Assembly (NCBI GenBank): GCA_003661825.1
Contig: QMWW01000043.1
Span: forward strand, 1-8,308
Direction of reading: 5' to 3'
DNA length: 8,308 nucleotides
DNA from: Thermoprotei archaeon
GTDB taxonomy: Archaea; Thermoproteota; Thermoprotei_A; Sulfolobales; Desulfurococcaceae
In this document: in pieces, positions 1-6,930 of the stretch
Layout: each line of letters starts with the position of its first letter
How positions within the stretch are numbered: position 1 is the first letter of the stretch
Program-made: the position numbers and the translations under genes
The notes under the pieces: generated by a model
What the model was told of the DNA's origin: nothing
The model's input: the letters and a program-made list of their open reading frames with translations, nothing else
Database searches by the model: none

Positions 1-2257
1 GCTTAGCACCTATATGTACACCTTTCTTTAAAACCTCGGAGAGAACTAGGTAGCTTTTTCTACGTGATAAAACCTGGTTGTTGTTTCCACAGTACGGACT
101 ATATATACAGCGTGGACAGCCGTCGTAGCAGTCGCAGCTCCTTAGGATCTCGTATGCCATCTCTTCTGCTTTCTCGAATCTCTCGTAGAGAAGACGGGCT
201 AAACCGGAACCTCCAGGTGCAGCGTCATATATTACTATATCGCCGCTGGGATAGCTGAAGCCGCCCATATCGCCCAATGATGCACCACATACAGGCCTAG
301 CTGCTGATATCAGTACATGCTCTATAGCGTGAAATGCTTCAGCGTTCTCCATGAGACCCCATTCGGGGTTTTCTGGATACTTTATAAGTGTAGCTTTAGT
401 ATCGTATGCGTAGGTTATGGGGCTTGAGAACCAGTATTTACTACCACCGCGTTCTCCTTCCCAGTAGTTCTTGATCACGAAGCCCTCTACAGATAGGCTC
501 AGCCTAACGTATGCATAGATGAGGGGTATTCCTCTCCTACTAGTCCGCGTAAAGATCTCTGCGTAATCCTCTAGGCTTACCGTATATAGTGGACGGGTAT
601 AATACGTTATATCGTCCGGTAAAGGCTTCACATAAGCTTCTCTTTTATCGAGGTCTATACCAGTGCTTGCATAGGGTCTACCGAAGGAGTAATACACAGC
701 TTCTGGGTGAAGATCTAGTAGAGCCTGTGGTAGCTCCCGATACCCAATAACCGAGTTAGTCGATCTCTCAACTATAGCAACTAGAGGCCCACTACCCCTT
801 ATGCTACTATGCTTTATGAAGAATCTACGAGCAAGCCTCGTGTTAGGGTATACGTAGTACCCTGTCACAGCAGCCAGCCTCTCATATACAAGAGATTCTA
901 CTATCCTGCGCCAAGATCTAGGTATAGTGCTCAGCTTAACTTTCCCCTGCTGTAATAGGAGAGCGAGTAGGTGTATCTTCAGTACCTCCTCGTTCAAGGG
1001 CTCGAGGTGAGAGGGAGGTATTTCTTGCCTGTAGTATCTCTCAGGGTTCCTTTCATAGTACGCGTCAATGGGGTCATCTGATAAAACCATGAATACATAG
1101 CCTTTTCTACCCCTTCTACCAGCCCTTCCAGCTCTCTGTAAGTACTTAGCATAACTAGGTGGAGGTGAGGCAAGTACAACTGCATCAAGATACCCTATAT
1201 CTATCCCTAGCTCTAAGGTAGGCGTAGCAACTACTCCATCAATACTTCCCTCACGCAGCTTAGACTCTACTGCTCTACGGGTTTCAGCGGGTAAACCTGC
1301 ACGGTGAACGTATACCTCGGCACCATAACTTCTCCGAATCATTCTCGCAACGAGCTCAGCCATTTGCTGGCTATCCGTAAATACTAGGAACCTGTAGCCC
1401 TTTCTAGCTAGTACTGCTGCTAAAGCTGCTGTTACAGTCCACCTACTCAGCCCTCCACAGGAGATCATTGCATGAATAGCTCTACCCCTCCTCCTCAGAG
1501 GGCCTTCAACTACTTCTACTTCTAGCCCGAAAAGGGTTTCTGCAAACTCTCTGGAATTACCTATCGTAGCCGATGAACCGATCAGTACGGGTTGTTTAAC
1601 TCCTTTGAACCTTCTAATTCTATCTATTATGTACTTAACGTGTGACCCTAGAACGCCTTCGTATACATGGAGCTCATCAAACACTAAGTACTCAGCGTTT
1701 CTAATGAAGCGTCTTATAGCAGGACTCAATACAAGCCCTAGGTTGATCATGTCAGGGTTAGTTATTAGTATGTCGGGGGGATTAGCTGATAGCTTTTCTC
1801 TAACTCTACGTGGTGTATCGCCATCGTATACTGCTGCTGTGTAATACCCATACCCTATGTACTTGCTTATCCTCTTCAATTGATCTCTAGCAAGAGCCTT
1901 TGTCGGGTAAACCAGGATCGCGCGTGGATCATCCATCTTCTCCTCGTGGATCAGCTTGAGTATAGGGAGCAGAAATGCCTCTGTTTTACCAGTACCTGTT
2001 CCAGCCGTTATTACAATGCTCTTACCAGCTAGGATCTTCTTGAATGCTTCCCACTGAAACCTGTAGAGCCTCTTAATCCCAGCTTTAACTAAGACTGATC
2101 TCAGTTGCTGAGGAATGTCTAGCTCCTCTACAGATGGACCGGGCTCCGGTTCGCCGTACTCTTCCACGTATACGTGCACTACTCTTACATATCTATTCTT
2201 CAGAGCAGCCCTAAGCTCGTCGCTTATCTCTAGTACTAGCGGGTCATTTACATGCAT
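1..2257 (-). CDS. DExH helicase with MrfA/Hrq1-type C-terminal Cys domain (DUF1998), 3' end cut by window edge
   Basis: The frame is open for 752 codons from ATG at 2257 to the left edge, with no stop or frameshift; it was translated by hand from the minus strand. Superfamily 2 motifs appear in order: Q-motif-like LYRFQWEAF, Walker A TAGTGTGKT (about residues 84-92), Ia PTKALARDQ, Ib TNPDM, motif II DELH (194-197), III SSAT (228-231), V ATPTLELGID (344-353) and VI QRAGRAGRRG (374-383). The C-terminal third has HAIEHVL (643-649) and a cysteine cluster C708, C710, C714, C717, C723 ending CGNNN. This is the DUF1998 signature of the YprA/MrfA and Hrq1 helicases, which in characterised bacterial and yeast members are 3'-5' translocases acting in DNA crosslink repair. 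About 750 residues is the usual length for the family, so only a few C-terminal residues should be missing. A GGTG site (2270-2267) lies 9 bases before the start and overlaps the stop of the upstream small gene, so the two are probably cotranscribed. The substrate in this archaeon is not shown. Confidence 0.93.
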   Translation of the reverse strand, partial: MHVNDPLVLEISDELRAALKNRYVRVVHVYVEEYGEPEPGPSVEELDIPQQLRSVLVKAGIKRLYRFQWEAFKKILAGKSIVITAGTGTGKTEAFLLPILKLIHEEKMDDPRAILVYPTKALARDQLKRISKYIGYGYYTAAVYDGDTPRRVREKLSANPPDILITNPDMINLGLVLSPAIRRFIRNAEYLVFDELHVYEGVLGSHVKYIIDRIRRFKGVKQPVLIGSSATIGNSREFAETLFGLEVEVVEGPLRRRGRAIHAMISCGGLSRWTVTAALAAVLARKGYRFLVFTDSQQMAELVARMIRRSYGAEVYVHRAGLPAETRRAVESKLREGSIDGVVATPTLELGIDIGYLDAVVLASPPPSYAKYLQRAGRAGRRGRKGYVFMVLSDDPIDAYYERNPERYYRQEIPPSHLEPLNEEVLKIHLLALLLQQGKVKLSTIPRSWRRIVESLVYERLAAVTGYYVYPNTRLARRFFIKHSSIRGSGPLVAIVERSTNSVIGYRELPQALLDLHPEAVYYSFGRPYASTGIDLDKREAYVKPLPDDITYYTRPLYTVSLEDYAEIFTRTSRRGIPLIYAYVRLSLSVEGFVIKNYWEGERGGSKYWFSSPITYAYDTKATLIKYPENPEWGLMENAEAFHAIEHVLISAARPVCGASLGDMGGFSYPSGDIVIYDAAPGGSGLARLLYERFEKAEEMAYEILRSCDCYDGCPRCIYSPYCGNNNQVLSRRKSYLVLSEVLKKGVHIGAK

Positions 2258-2269
2258 TTATTCCAGCAC

Positions 2270-2509
2270 CTAGCCGCTTCTACGGGCAAGGTCCCTAGCT
2301 CTTCTCTCGCTCTTAGTCACTTTTTTCCAGAGCTTGTAATGCGTTGAGCAGAGATATACTATGCCCGGTCTTCGCGGTGGACGAGCACGGTATACTACTA
2401 GCTTTAACCCGGCTTTAGTCTCTAAGGCTTTTGCATCTACGTAGCTCAGCTCGTGTACAGCTTCTGCTCCACAGCCTTCAACGCTACATTTTCTTTCTTT
2501 CTTTTCCAT
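2270..2509 (-). CDS. Small conserved protein with a putative C2-CH zinc site
   Basis: This 79-residue basic protein has no function I can name. From ATG at 2509 it carries two metal-ligand pairs, C8-x4-C13 near the N terminus and C54-x2-H57 in the second half (VYLCSTHY), separated by about 40 residues; this looks like one zinc site closing a small fold. The C-terminal 20 residues are strongly basic (Lys/Arg rich), which could suit nucleic-acid or ribosome contact, but that is inference. A longer reading starts at GTG 2521 and adds MLSE. I prefer ATG 2509 because that GTG is part of a GGTG Shine-Dalgarno site (2522-2519) lying 9 bases before the ATG, exactly the spacing of the next gene. It is the first gene of the leftward pair and ends 12 bp before the helicase start. 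Its cotranscription with a DNA helicase is suggestive but proves nothing about function. Confidence 0.8.
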   Translation of the reverse strand: MEKKERKCSVEGCGAEAVHELSYVDAKALETKAGLKLVVYRARPPRRPGIVYLCSTHYKLWKKVTKSERRARDLARRSG

Positions 2510-2518
2510 CTCGGATAA

Positions 2519-2522
2519 CACC
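2519..2522 (-). promoter_or_regulatory. GGTG ribosome binding site deciding the start of the small zinc-site gene
   Basis: GGTG on the minus strand lies 9 bases before ATG 2509 and contains the competing upstream GTG codon at 2521. The same motif, 7 to 9 bases ahead, precedes the helicase, tldE, birA, the YkgJ gene and nadM, so the shorter start is favoured. Confidence 0.55.
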
Positions 2523-2525
2523 TTA

Positions 2526-2542
2526 GAATAAAACTATTAATA
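2526..2542 (+). promoter_or_regulatory. Putative TATA region for the tldD-tldE operon
   Basis: The AT-rich stretch AATAAAACTATTAATA lies 22 to 40 bases before the candidate tldD starts. It offers two TATA-like placements, AATAAAAC and CTATTAATA. The first would put the transcript start near 2555 (leadered), the second near 2563 (almost leaderless). I cannot choose between them from sequence alone. Confidence 0.3.
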
Positions 2543-2548
2543 ATAACC

Positions 2549-2556
2549 CTATATAA
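2549..2556 (-). promoter_or_regulatory. Putative TATA box for the zinc-site protein/helicase pair
   Basis: On the minus strand this reads TTATATAG, preceded by TCCTCC, which could act as a BRE-like element. A start of transcription about 25 bases downstream would fall near 2527, just before the GGTG site at 2522-2519. The same DNA read on the plus strand holds the purine-rich GGAGG ahead of tldD, so the two divergent genes share this short stretch. The call rests on motif shape and spacing only. Confidence 0.4.
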
Positions 2557-2564
2557 GGAGGAAC

Positions 2565-3980
2565 GTGGTGTACGCTTTGTCCGTAGGGGATCTTTCACGA
2601 ATAGTTAGATTTGGCGAGGAAAGGGGAGCGGAATTCGTAGAAGCTAGATACCAGGATATGCTCTACGAAGCCATTGTAGTGGATAACGGAGTTATCAGGG
2701 CGTTCAACATTAGCTATACCCGTGGAGTAGGTATACGTGTAGTAGCTGGGAGGTATGCAGGATACGCTTCAACCAATAAGCTTGACCTAGAATCGCTTAA
2801 AAACGCTGTTGAGAGAGCTCTTAAAGCAGCTAAATCTATGGAGGTAGCTGGTTCTACTATAGCCTTATACTCCCGTAAGACGGTTAAAGACAAGATCGTT
2901 AGCCACTACAACGTAGACTCCATAGACGTCGATCCCTCAGAGAAGATAGAGTTGCTTATGGACATGTATAAGGTTTCTAGAGAAGTTGATGGTATAGCAA
3001 GCAGCACTATTAGGTACGGGTTTGAGAGAGACCATAGAATATACGTTTCTAGTAGTGGAGACTACGTGGACATCACTGTTAGGCTTATAGGTATAGGCGT
3101 ATATCTTGTTGCAAGCGTAGAGGGAGTTATGGAGAGATTATGGGATTCTAAGTCGCGAGTAGCTGGATGGGAGTTTATCAGGGATATTGACTGGATAAGC
3201 TTCGCTAGAGAAAACGCCGAGCTAGTTGTTCAAGCCGCTAAAGCACCCGTTGTTAAACCTGGAAGATACACCGCTGTACTCGACAACGAGATCGTGGGGC
3301 TAATGCTACACGAAGCATTTGGACACGCAACCGAGGGAGACATAGTTGACGCTGGTGGAAGCATATTGGAGAACAAGTTGGGCGAGAAAATAGCTAGCGA
3401 TCTAGTAACAGTTGTAGATGATGGAAGAGTCGAGGGAGGCTACTATGTACCATACGATGACGAAGGAACTCCTAAGAGGAAGGTCGTAACGGTTAAAAAC
3501 GGGGTGCTTAAGAGCTATCTCCACAGCCTAGCTACAGCTAAGAAACTCGGCGGTACCCCCACGGGTAATGCAAGAGTAATGGATTACAGTAGAGTACTCC
3601 TAGTTAGACAAACGAATACCTACATGGAGCCAAGAGACTGGAGCCTGGAAGAGATGATCAGAGATACTAGAGAGGGAATCTACGTTAGAGGTAAAGGAGC
3701 TATGGGTGGCCAAGTAGATCCTTCCATGGGGACCTTTACCTTCACTGTCGGGCCTAGCTACATGATAAGAAATGGAGAAAAAGCAGAGCTTGTACGCGGA
3801 GTAATGCTTTCTGGCAACATACTAGAGACGCTGATGAACGTGGATGCCGTGGGAAAGGACCTCGTAGTTCATACCTCGGTTTTTGGAGGATGCGGTAAAG
3901 ACGGACAGCGCGTAAGAGTAGGTGGTGGAGGACCACATATACGTGTACGCGACCTAGCTATAGGGGGTGGATCTAGGTGA
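2565..3980 (+). CDS. tldD: TldD, catalytic subunit of the TldD/TldE metalloprotease
   Basis: This 471-residue protein belongs to the TldD/PmbA (U62) peptidase family. In characterised systems TldD and TldE form a cytoplasmic heterodimer that digests unfolded peptides and trims leader peptides from some modified peptides. The zinc site is visible: HEAFGH at residues 249-254 (H249 and H254 as ligands, E250 as catalytic base) and a downstream Cys at 443 in FGGCGKDGQ, the expected third ligand. The end, GGGPHIRV followed by a Gly-rich tail, is typical of the family, and the length matches bacterial TldD (about 480). The start is uncertain. Tandem GTG codons lie at 2565 and 2568 behind GGAGG (2557-2561), whereas TTG 2577 would sit 6 bases after a GGTG at 2567-2570, like other genes here. 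The longest form is reported. The stop overlaps the tldE start by 4 bp, so the two subunits are translationally coupled. I see no modified-peptide precursor nearby, so a general peptide-turnover role is the simplest reading. Confidence 0.95.
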   Translation: MVYALSVGDLSRIVRFGEERGAEFVEARYQDMLYEAIVVDNGVIRAFNISYTRGVGIRVVAGRYAGYASTNKLDLESLKNAVERALKAAKSMEVAGSTIALYSRKTVKDKIVSHYNVDSIDVDPSEKIELLMDMYKVSREVDGIASSTIRYGFERDHRIYVSSSGDYVDITVRLIGIGVYLVASVEGVMERLWDSKSRVAGWEFIRDIDWISFARENAELVVQAAKAPVVKPGRYTAVLDNEIVGLMLHEAFGHATEGDIVDAGGSILENKLGEKIASDLVTVVDDGRVEGGYYVPYDDEGTPKRKVVTVKNGVLKSYLHSLATAKKLGGTPTGNARVMDYSRVLLVRQTNTYMEPRDWSLEEMIRDTREGIYVRGKGAMGGQVDPSMGTFTFTVGPSYMIRNGEKAELVRGVMLSGNILETLMNVDAVGKDLVVHTSVFGGCGKDGQRVRVGGGGPHIRVRDLAIGGGSR

Positions 3981-5344
3981 AGAGCATACTACTAGATCTA
4001 GCTAGTAGAATTATAGATAAGGCTCTAGAGGAAGGAATAGAGGAGGTAGAGTTCTACGGCAGATGGATCCATGAGATAGATGCAAAGATATCGCGGAGCA
4101 GGTTAGAAGCCGTTAAGGATACAGCTAAGATAGAGTATGGAGTACTGGGCGCTATCGATAAGCGTGTAGGAAGTGTGTCCTCAGAGGATGTGGGAATAGA
4201 TCCTGGAGATCTCGTTAGACAGCTTAAATCCATCATTAGAGCTTCGCGGAGGGATGAGAACTGGAGTGGATTTGCAAAAGGCTATAGTCGCGGTGAAAGC
4301 AGTCCCGGCTACGATAAAGCTATCGCCGAGATCGAGCACTATAGGGTAGCAGAAATAGCGAGTAAAGTGGTCGAGGAAGCAATAGACTCAGCCATGAGGA
4401 CCGGGGCTGAAGAAGCAATTGTAAGCGAGGGAAGATATAGCGTAGCTGTAGGAGGCGTGTGTATAGCTAACTCTAACGGCGAAGAGCTCTATGACGAATA
4501 CACGCTAAGCACGATATCCCTAGAGGTCAAATCTAGGAGAGAAGGAGAGGAATCAAGCTACTGGGTATGGACTGGAAGCAGGAAGCTCGATATAGATGAG
4601 ATAATAGATGAGAGTAGGAGGGGAGGGGAGTACTCAGTAAAGTTCGTGAAAGCTAAGCCTGTAGAGAGTGGAGAATACACTGTACTACTAGATCCATACA
4701 TGACAGCATTGTTTATATCAACGGTTCTAGAACCAGCATTCTCAGCACTAGAAGTACAGGAGAAGCGGAGCCCTCTTACAGGAAAGCTAGGTAAGCAAGT
4801 AGTTTCAGATGCTATAGATATAATCGACGACCCCACTATTGAGTGGGGTTTAGGTACTAGAGCGTTTGACGACGAAGGCATAGCTACTTCGAAGAAGAAG
4901 GTAGTTGAAAGGGGTGTTCTTAAAACGTATCTATACAACTACTATACAGCGCGACGTGAAAACCGTCATTCAACGGGAAACGGGTTTAGGAGTTCACCGG
5001 GATCACCAACAACACCTAGTTCTACAAACCTAGTTCTCAGAGGTTACAAGAACCTAGCTAGTATGGAGGATATGTTTGTAGAAGTTAAGAGAGGGATAGT
5101 AGTTCACGGAATGATCGGTTATTGGATGTCAAACCCCGTAAATGGGTCAACACAAGCTACAGTATCCCATGGCCTGTATATCGAGAACGGTGAAGTCAAG
5201 AGGCCAGTTAAGGGAGTTGTAATAGGGGGTAATATATACGAATGGCTTGGTAAACGCTTAGTAGCTATAGGTAAAGAGCTGAAGAAAGCCGGGAACATAT
5301 ATGCACCTGCTCTGCTAATCAATGGAGTTAGAGTAGCTGGTTAG
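3977..5344 (+). CDS. pmbA: TldE/PmbA, non-catalytic partner subunit of the TldD/TldE protease
   Basis: This 455-residue paralogue of TldD is alignable along its length. At the place of the TldD HEAFGH zinc motif it has LEPAFS (residues 251-256): both histidines are replaced and only the glutamate remains. There is no cysteine in the C-terminal part to serve as third ligand, so it should not bind the catalytic metal. This is the normal state of TldE/PmbA, which pairs with TldD to form the substrate channel. The end, containing NPVNGSTQ and GVVIGGN, is typical of the family, and the length matches bacterial PmbA (about 450). The GTG start overlaps the tldD stop as GTGA, and GGTG at 3966-3969 lies 7 bases upstream, inside tldD. 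Its stop overlaps the convergent birA stop by 4 bp, which leaves no room for a separate terminator. Confidence 0.94.
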   Translation: MKSILLDLASRIIDKALEEGIEEVEFYGRWIHEIDAKISRSRLEAVKDTAKIEYGVLGAIDKRVGSVSSEDVGIDPGDLVRQLKSIIRASRRDENWSGFAKGYSRGESSPGYDKAIAEIEHYRVAEIASKVVEEAIDSAMRTGAEEAIVSEGRYSVAVGGVCIANSNGEELYDEYTLSTISLEVKSRREGEESSYWVWTGSRKLDIDEIIDESRRGGEYSVKFVKAKPVESGEYTVLLDPYMTALFISTVLEPAFSALEVQEKRSPLTGKLGKQVVSDAIDIIDDPTIEWGLGTRAFDDEGIATSKKKVVERGVLKTYLYNYYTARRENRHSTGNGFRSSPGSPTTPSSTNLVLRGYKNLASMEDMFVEVKRGIVVHGMIGYWMSNPVNGSTQATVSHGLYIENGEVKRPVKGVVIGGNIYEWLGKRLVAIGKELKKAGNIYAPALLINGVRVAG

Positions 5345-6249
5345 TCTAAATGCCTTAGTTCAAGCGTAGTATCTGGATCAATGAGTTTTTTACCGCTAGG
5401 TGTTTCAACAGTTAAATACCCGTATTCATCTACATCAATAGCTATCCCCTCGATCTCGCCAGCAACTGTTTTTGCTCTAACCCTCCTATTTAACGTTGCC
5501 ATATTCTCCATGTACTTTTTAAGTAATTCCTTCGGATCCTCTAGGAGCTTGTGTATTCTACCAAACCAGCCGATGATCAGCGATAGCAAGCTATTCCTCG
5601 GTATAAGCCTTCCCATAAGCTTCTTTAAGCTAGTAGTATTCGGTAATGGAGGGCTGTTATTCACGTTTATGCCTATACCTATGTTTGCAACTATTTTATC
5701 TTGATAAGCTTCGGCTTCAACCAGTACACCGACGAGCTTCTTATCATTACATACTACGTCGTTAGGCCACTTAATCCACGCGTTAATGCCATAATTTCTT
5801 CTGAGTATTTCAACTATTATTAGGGGAGCAGCTATTGAAACATAGGAAGCATTCCCCGGCAATAGAGGGAGTCGTAGGGCGATCCACAAACCACCCAAGT
5901 TACCTATCCATCTCCTACCATGTCTGCCGCGTCCGTACATCTGGTACTCAGAGAGGGCTACTGTCCAGAGCCCGCAGCCACGTACGTAGTCTAATACAGA
6001 GCCAGTAACTATTTTGTGCTCTAAACGCCAACCCCAGGGTTTAAGCGTTGATGGATTATCAGCTATATTCCACGAAACCCTGTTGTTACCTATCTCTATA
6101 AGATGCGTTCTCTGGAGATCAACTATATGGTGTATAAGAACGTTTTCTCGGATACCGGTTCTCCATGCAAGCTCTCTCACGGTTATCTCGGATACTCCTC
6201 TAAGGTTCTCGAGAATGAGAAGCTTAGATAGTAGAGCCTCTGTGATCAA
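5341..6249 (-). CDS. birA: Biotin--protein ligase (BirA type) with N-terminal winged-helix region
   Basis: This 302-residue enzyme activates biotin as biotinyl-AMP and transfers it to a lysine of a biotin carrier protein, for example the acyl-CoA carboxylase subunit. Residues 1-65 look like a winged-helix DNA-binding domain (VRELAWRTGIRENVLIHHI), so it may also act as a regulator. The catalytic domain has GRGRHGRRW (106-114), KWPNDVV (160-166), KLVGVLVEA (171-179) and GIGINVN (191-197). The last 45 residues fit the SH3-like C-terminal domain. One oddity: the STN-type biotin-site motif that should precede the GRGR loop by some 20 residues reads TGSVLDYV (82-89), without the usual Thr-Asn. The TTG start is supported by GGTG (6260-6257) 7 bases upstream and by the TTGA overlap with the stop of the preceding gene. 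It is third in the nadM-ykgJ-like-birA operon. I see no partner carboxylase gene in the window. Confidence 0.92.
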   Translation of the reverse strand: MITEALLSKLLILENLRGVSEITVRELAWRTGIRENVLIHHIVDLQRTHLIEIGNNRVSWNIADNPSTLKPWGWRLEHKIVTGSVLDYVRGCGLWTVALSEYQMYGRGRHGRRWIGNLGGLWIALRLPLLPGNASYVSIAAPLIIVEILRRNYGINAWIKWPNDVVCNDKKLVGVLVEAEAYQDKIVANIGIGINVNNSPPLPNTTSLKKLMGRLIPRNSLLSLIIGWFGRIHKLLEDPKELLKKYMENMATLNRRVRAKTVAGEIEGIAIDVDEYGYLTVETPSGKKLIDPDTTLELRHLD

Positions 6250-6911
6250 GCCCTTACACCTTGCTCTCTTCGTTCAAGAACCCTACTAATACCGAGTATA
6301 TATGGCAGATTCGGATAATATTTTCTGAGTAGATCGTATAGATTTATAACCGGAGCCCTAATACCTGGGTTCTCTGATAACTCTACGACACCTTTTCTCC
6401 ACAGCTCTGATAGAAGGGATAAAAGAGTATTCCTCGCTTTCTCCATCTCGAGGCTAGCTATTTTCTCGCTACCTAGGTATTCATCTAGAGATCCCTTAGC
6501 TAGAAGGGCTTCTATATATTGCTTATCGCGCTTTACAACGGGACACTCTATACTAACGCCGTACTCTACCGAGGCATAAATTACTCTAAGACCCCATACG
6601 ATATTATACCTAACTTGCCTGGGAACGTGGGGAAAACTTCTACATATAAGGGGTTTGTACACATAGTGTAGAGTACACCTATTATCTTGTGAAAGGAAGG
6701 GGCATTTACCATCTATAAGCTCCATAGTGTAGCTAAGAGCAATATACGATCTATGTATCCTATCGTATACTCTGTATCCGGGAGTAGACTTGTACTTTAC
6801 ACCATAGACTACTGCTAGAGTACGCAGCACTACTTCCTCGTATGGTAGGAGCGATATAGGTGATTTAGTACAGCATAGTCCGCATAGAGAGCACTGGAAA
6901 ACACGCTTCAT
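6246..6911 (-). CDS. YkgJ-family CxxxCC metal-cluster protein, function unknown
   Basis: This 221-residue protein has the cysteine pattern of the YkgJ/CxxxCxxC family (PF03692), predicted to hold a zinc or Fe-S cluster. CSLCGLCC at residues 7-14 gives C7, C10, C13 and C14. It is followed by GKCPFL (C70), NRCTLH (C79) and the hallmark KPLICRSFP (C90); a further Cys lies at 123. The family has no settled biochemical role. The C-terminal half (about 130-221) is mostly helical-looking and basic, with no motif I recognise. Start ATG 6911 is backed by GGTG (6922-6919) 7 bases upstream. It begins 19 bp after nadM and overlaps the birA start by 4 bp, so it is cotranscribed with a cofactor-synthesis and a cofactor-attachment gene. 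A link to cofactor metabolism is only inference. Confidence 0.88.
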   Translation of the reverse strand: MKRVFQCSLCGLCCTKSPISLLPYEEVVLRTLAVVYGVKYKSTPGYRVYDRIHRSYIALSYTMELIDGKCPFLSQDNRCTLHYVYKPLICRSFPHVPRQVRYNIVWGLRVIYASVEYGVSIECPVVKRDKQYIEALLAKGSLDEYLGSEKIASLEMEKARNTLLSLLSELWRKGVVELSENPGIRAPVINLYDLLRKYYPNLPYILGISRVLERREQGVRA

Positions 6912-6930
6912 TAATAGACACCGCTAAGCA

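Noticed and set aside
1605..1844. Plus-strand 79-codon frame, and the short minus-strand frame at 994-1188, within the helicase region
   Set aside because: Both lie in other frames of a continuous 752-codon helicase reading that holds all the SF2 motifs.
3820..3860. CTGATGA resembling a C box of an archaeal C/D guide RNA
   Set aside because: The box is imperfect, there is no properly spaced D, C' and D' set, and it sits inside well-conserved TldD codons.
4558..4938. 126-codon open frame on the minus strand inside tldE
   Set aside because: It is the complement of a strongly supported TldE coding region. The translation is Ser/Thr/Pro rich with no motif, and it has no independent ribosome site that I can see.
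5381..5704. 107-codon hydrophobic open frame on the plus strand opposite birA
   Set aside because: Its hydrophobicity is what the reverse of BirA codons would give. The BirA motifs on the other strand are unambiguous.
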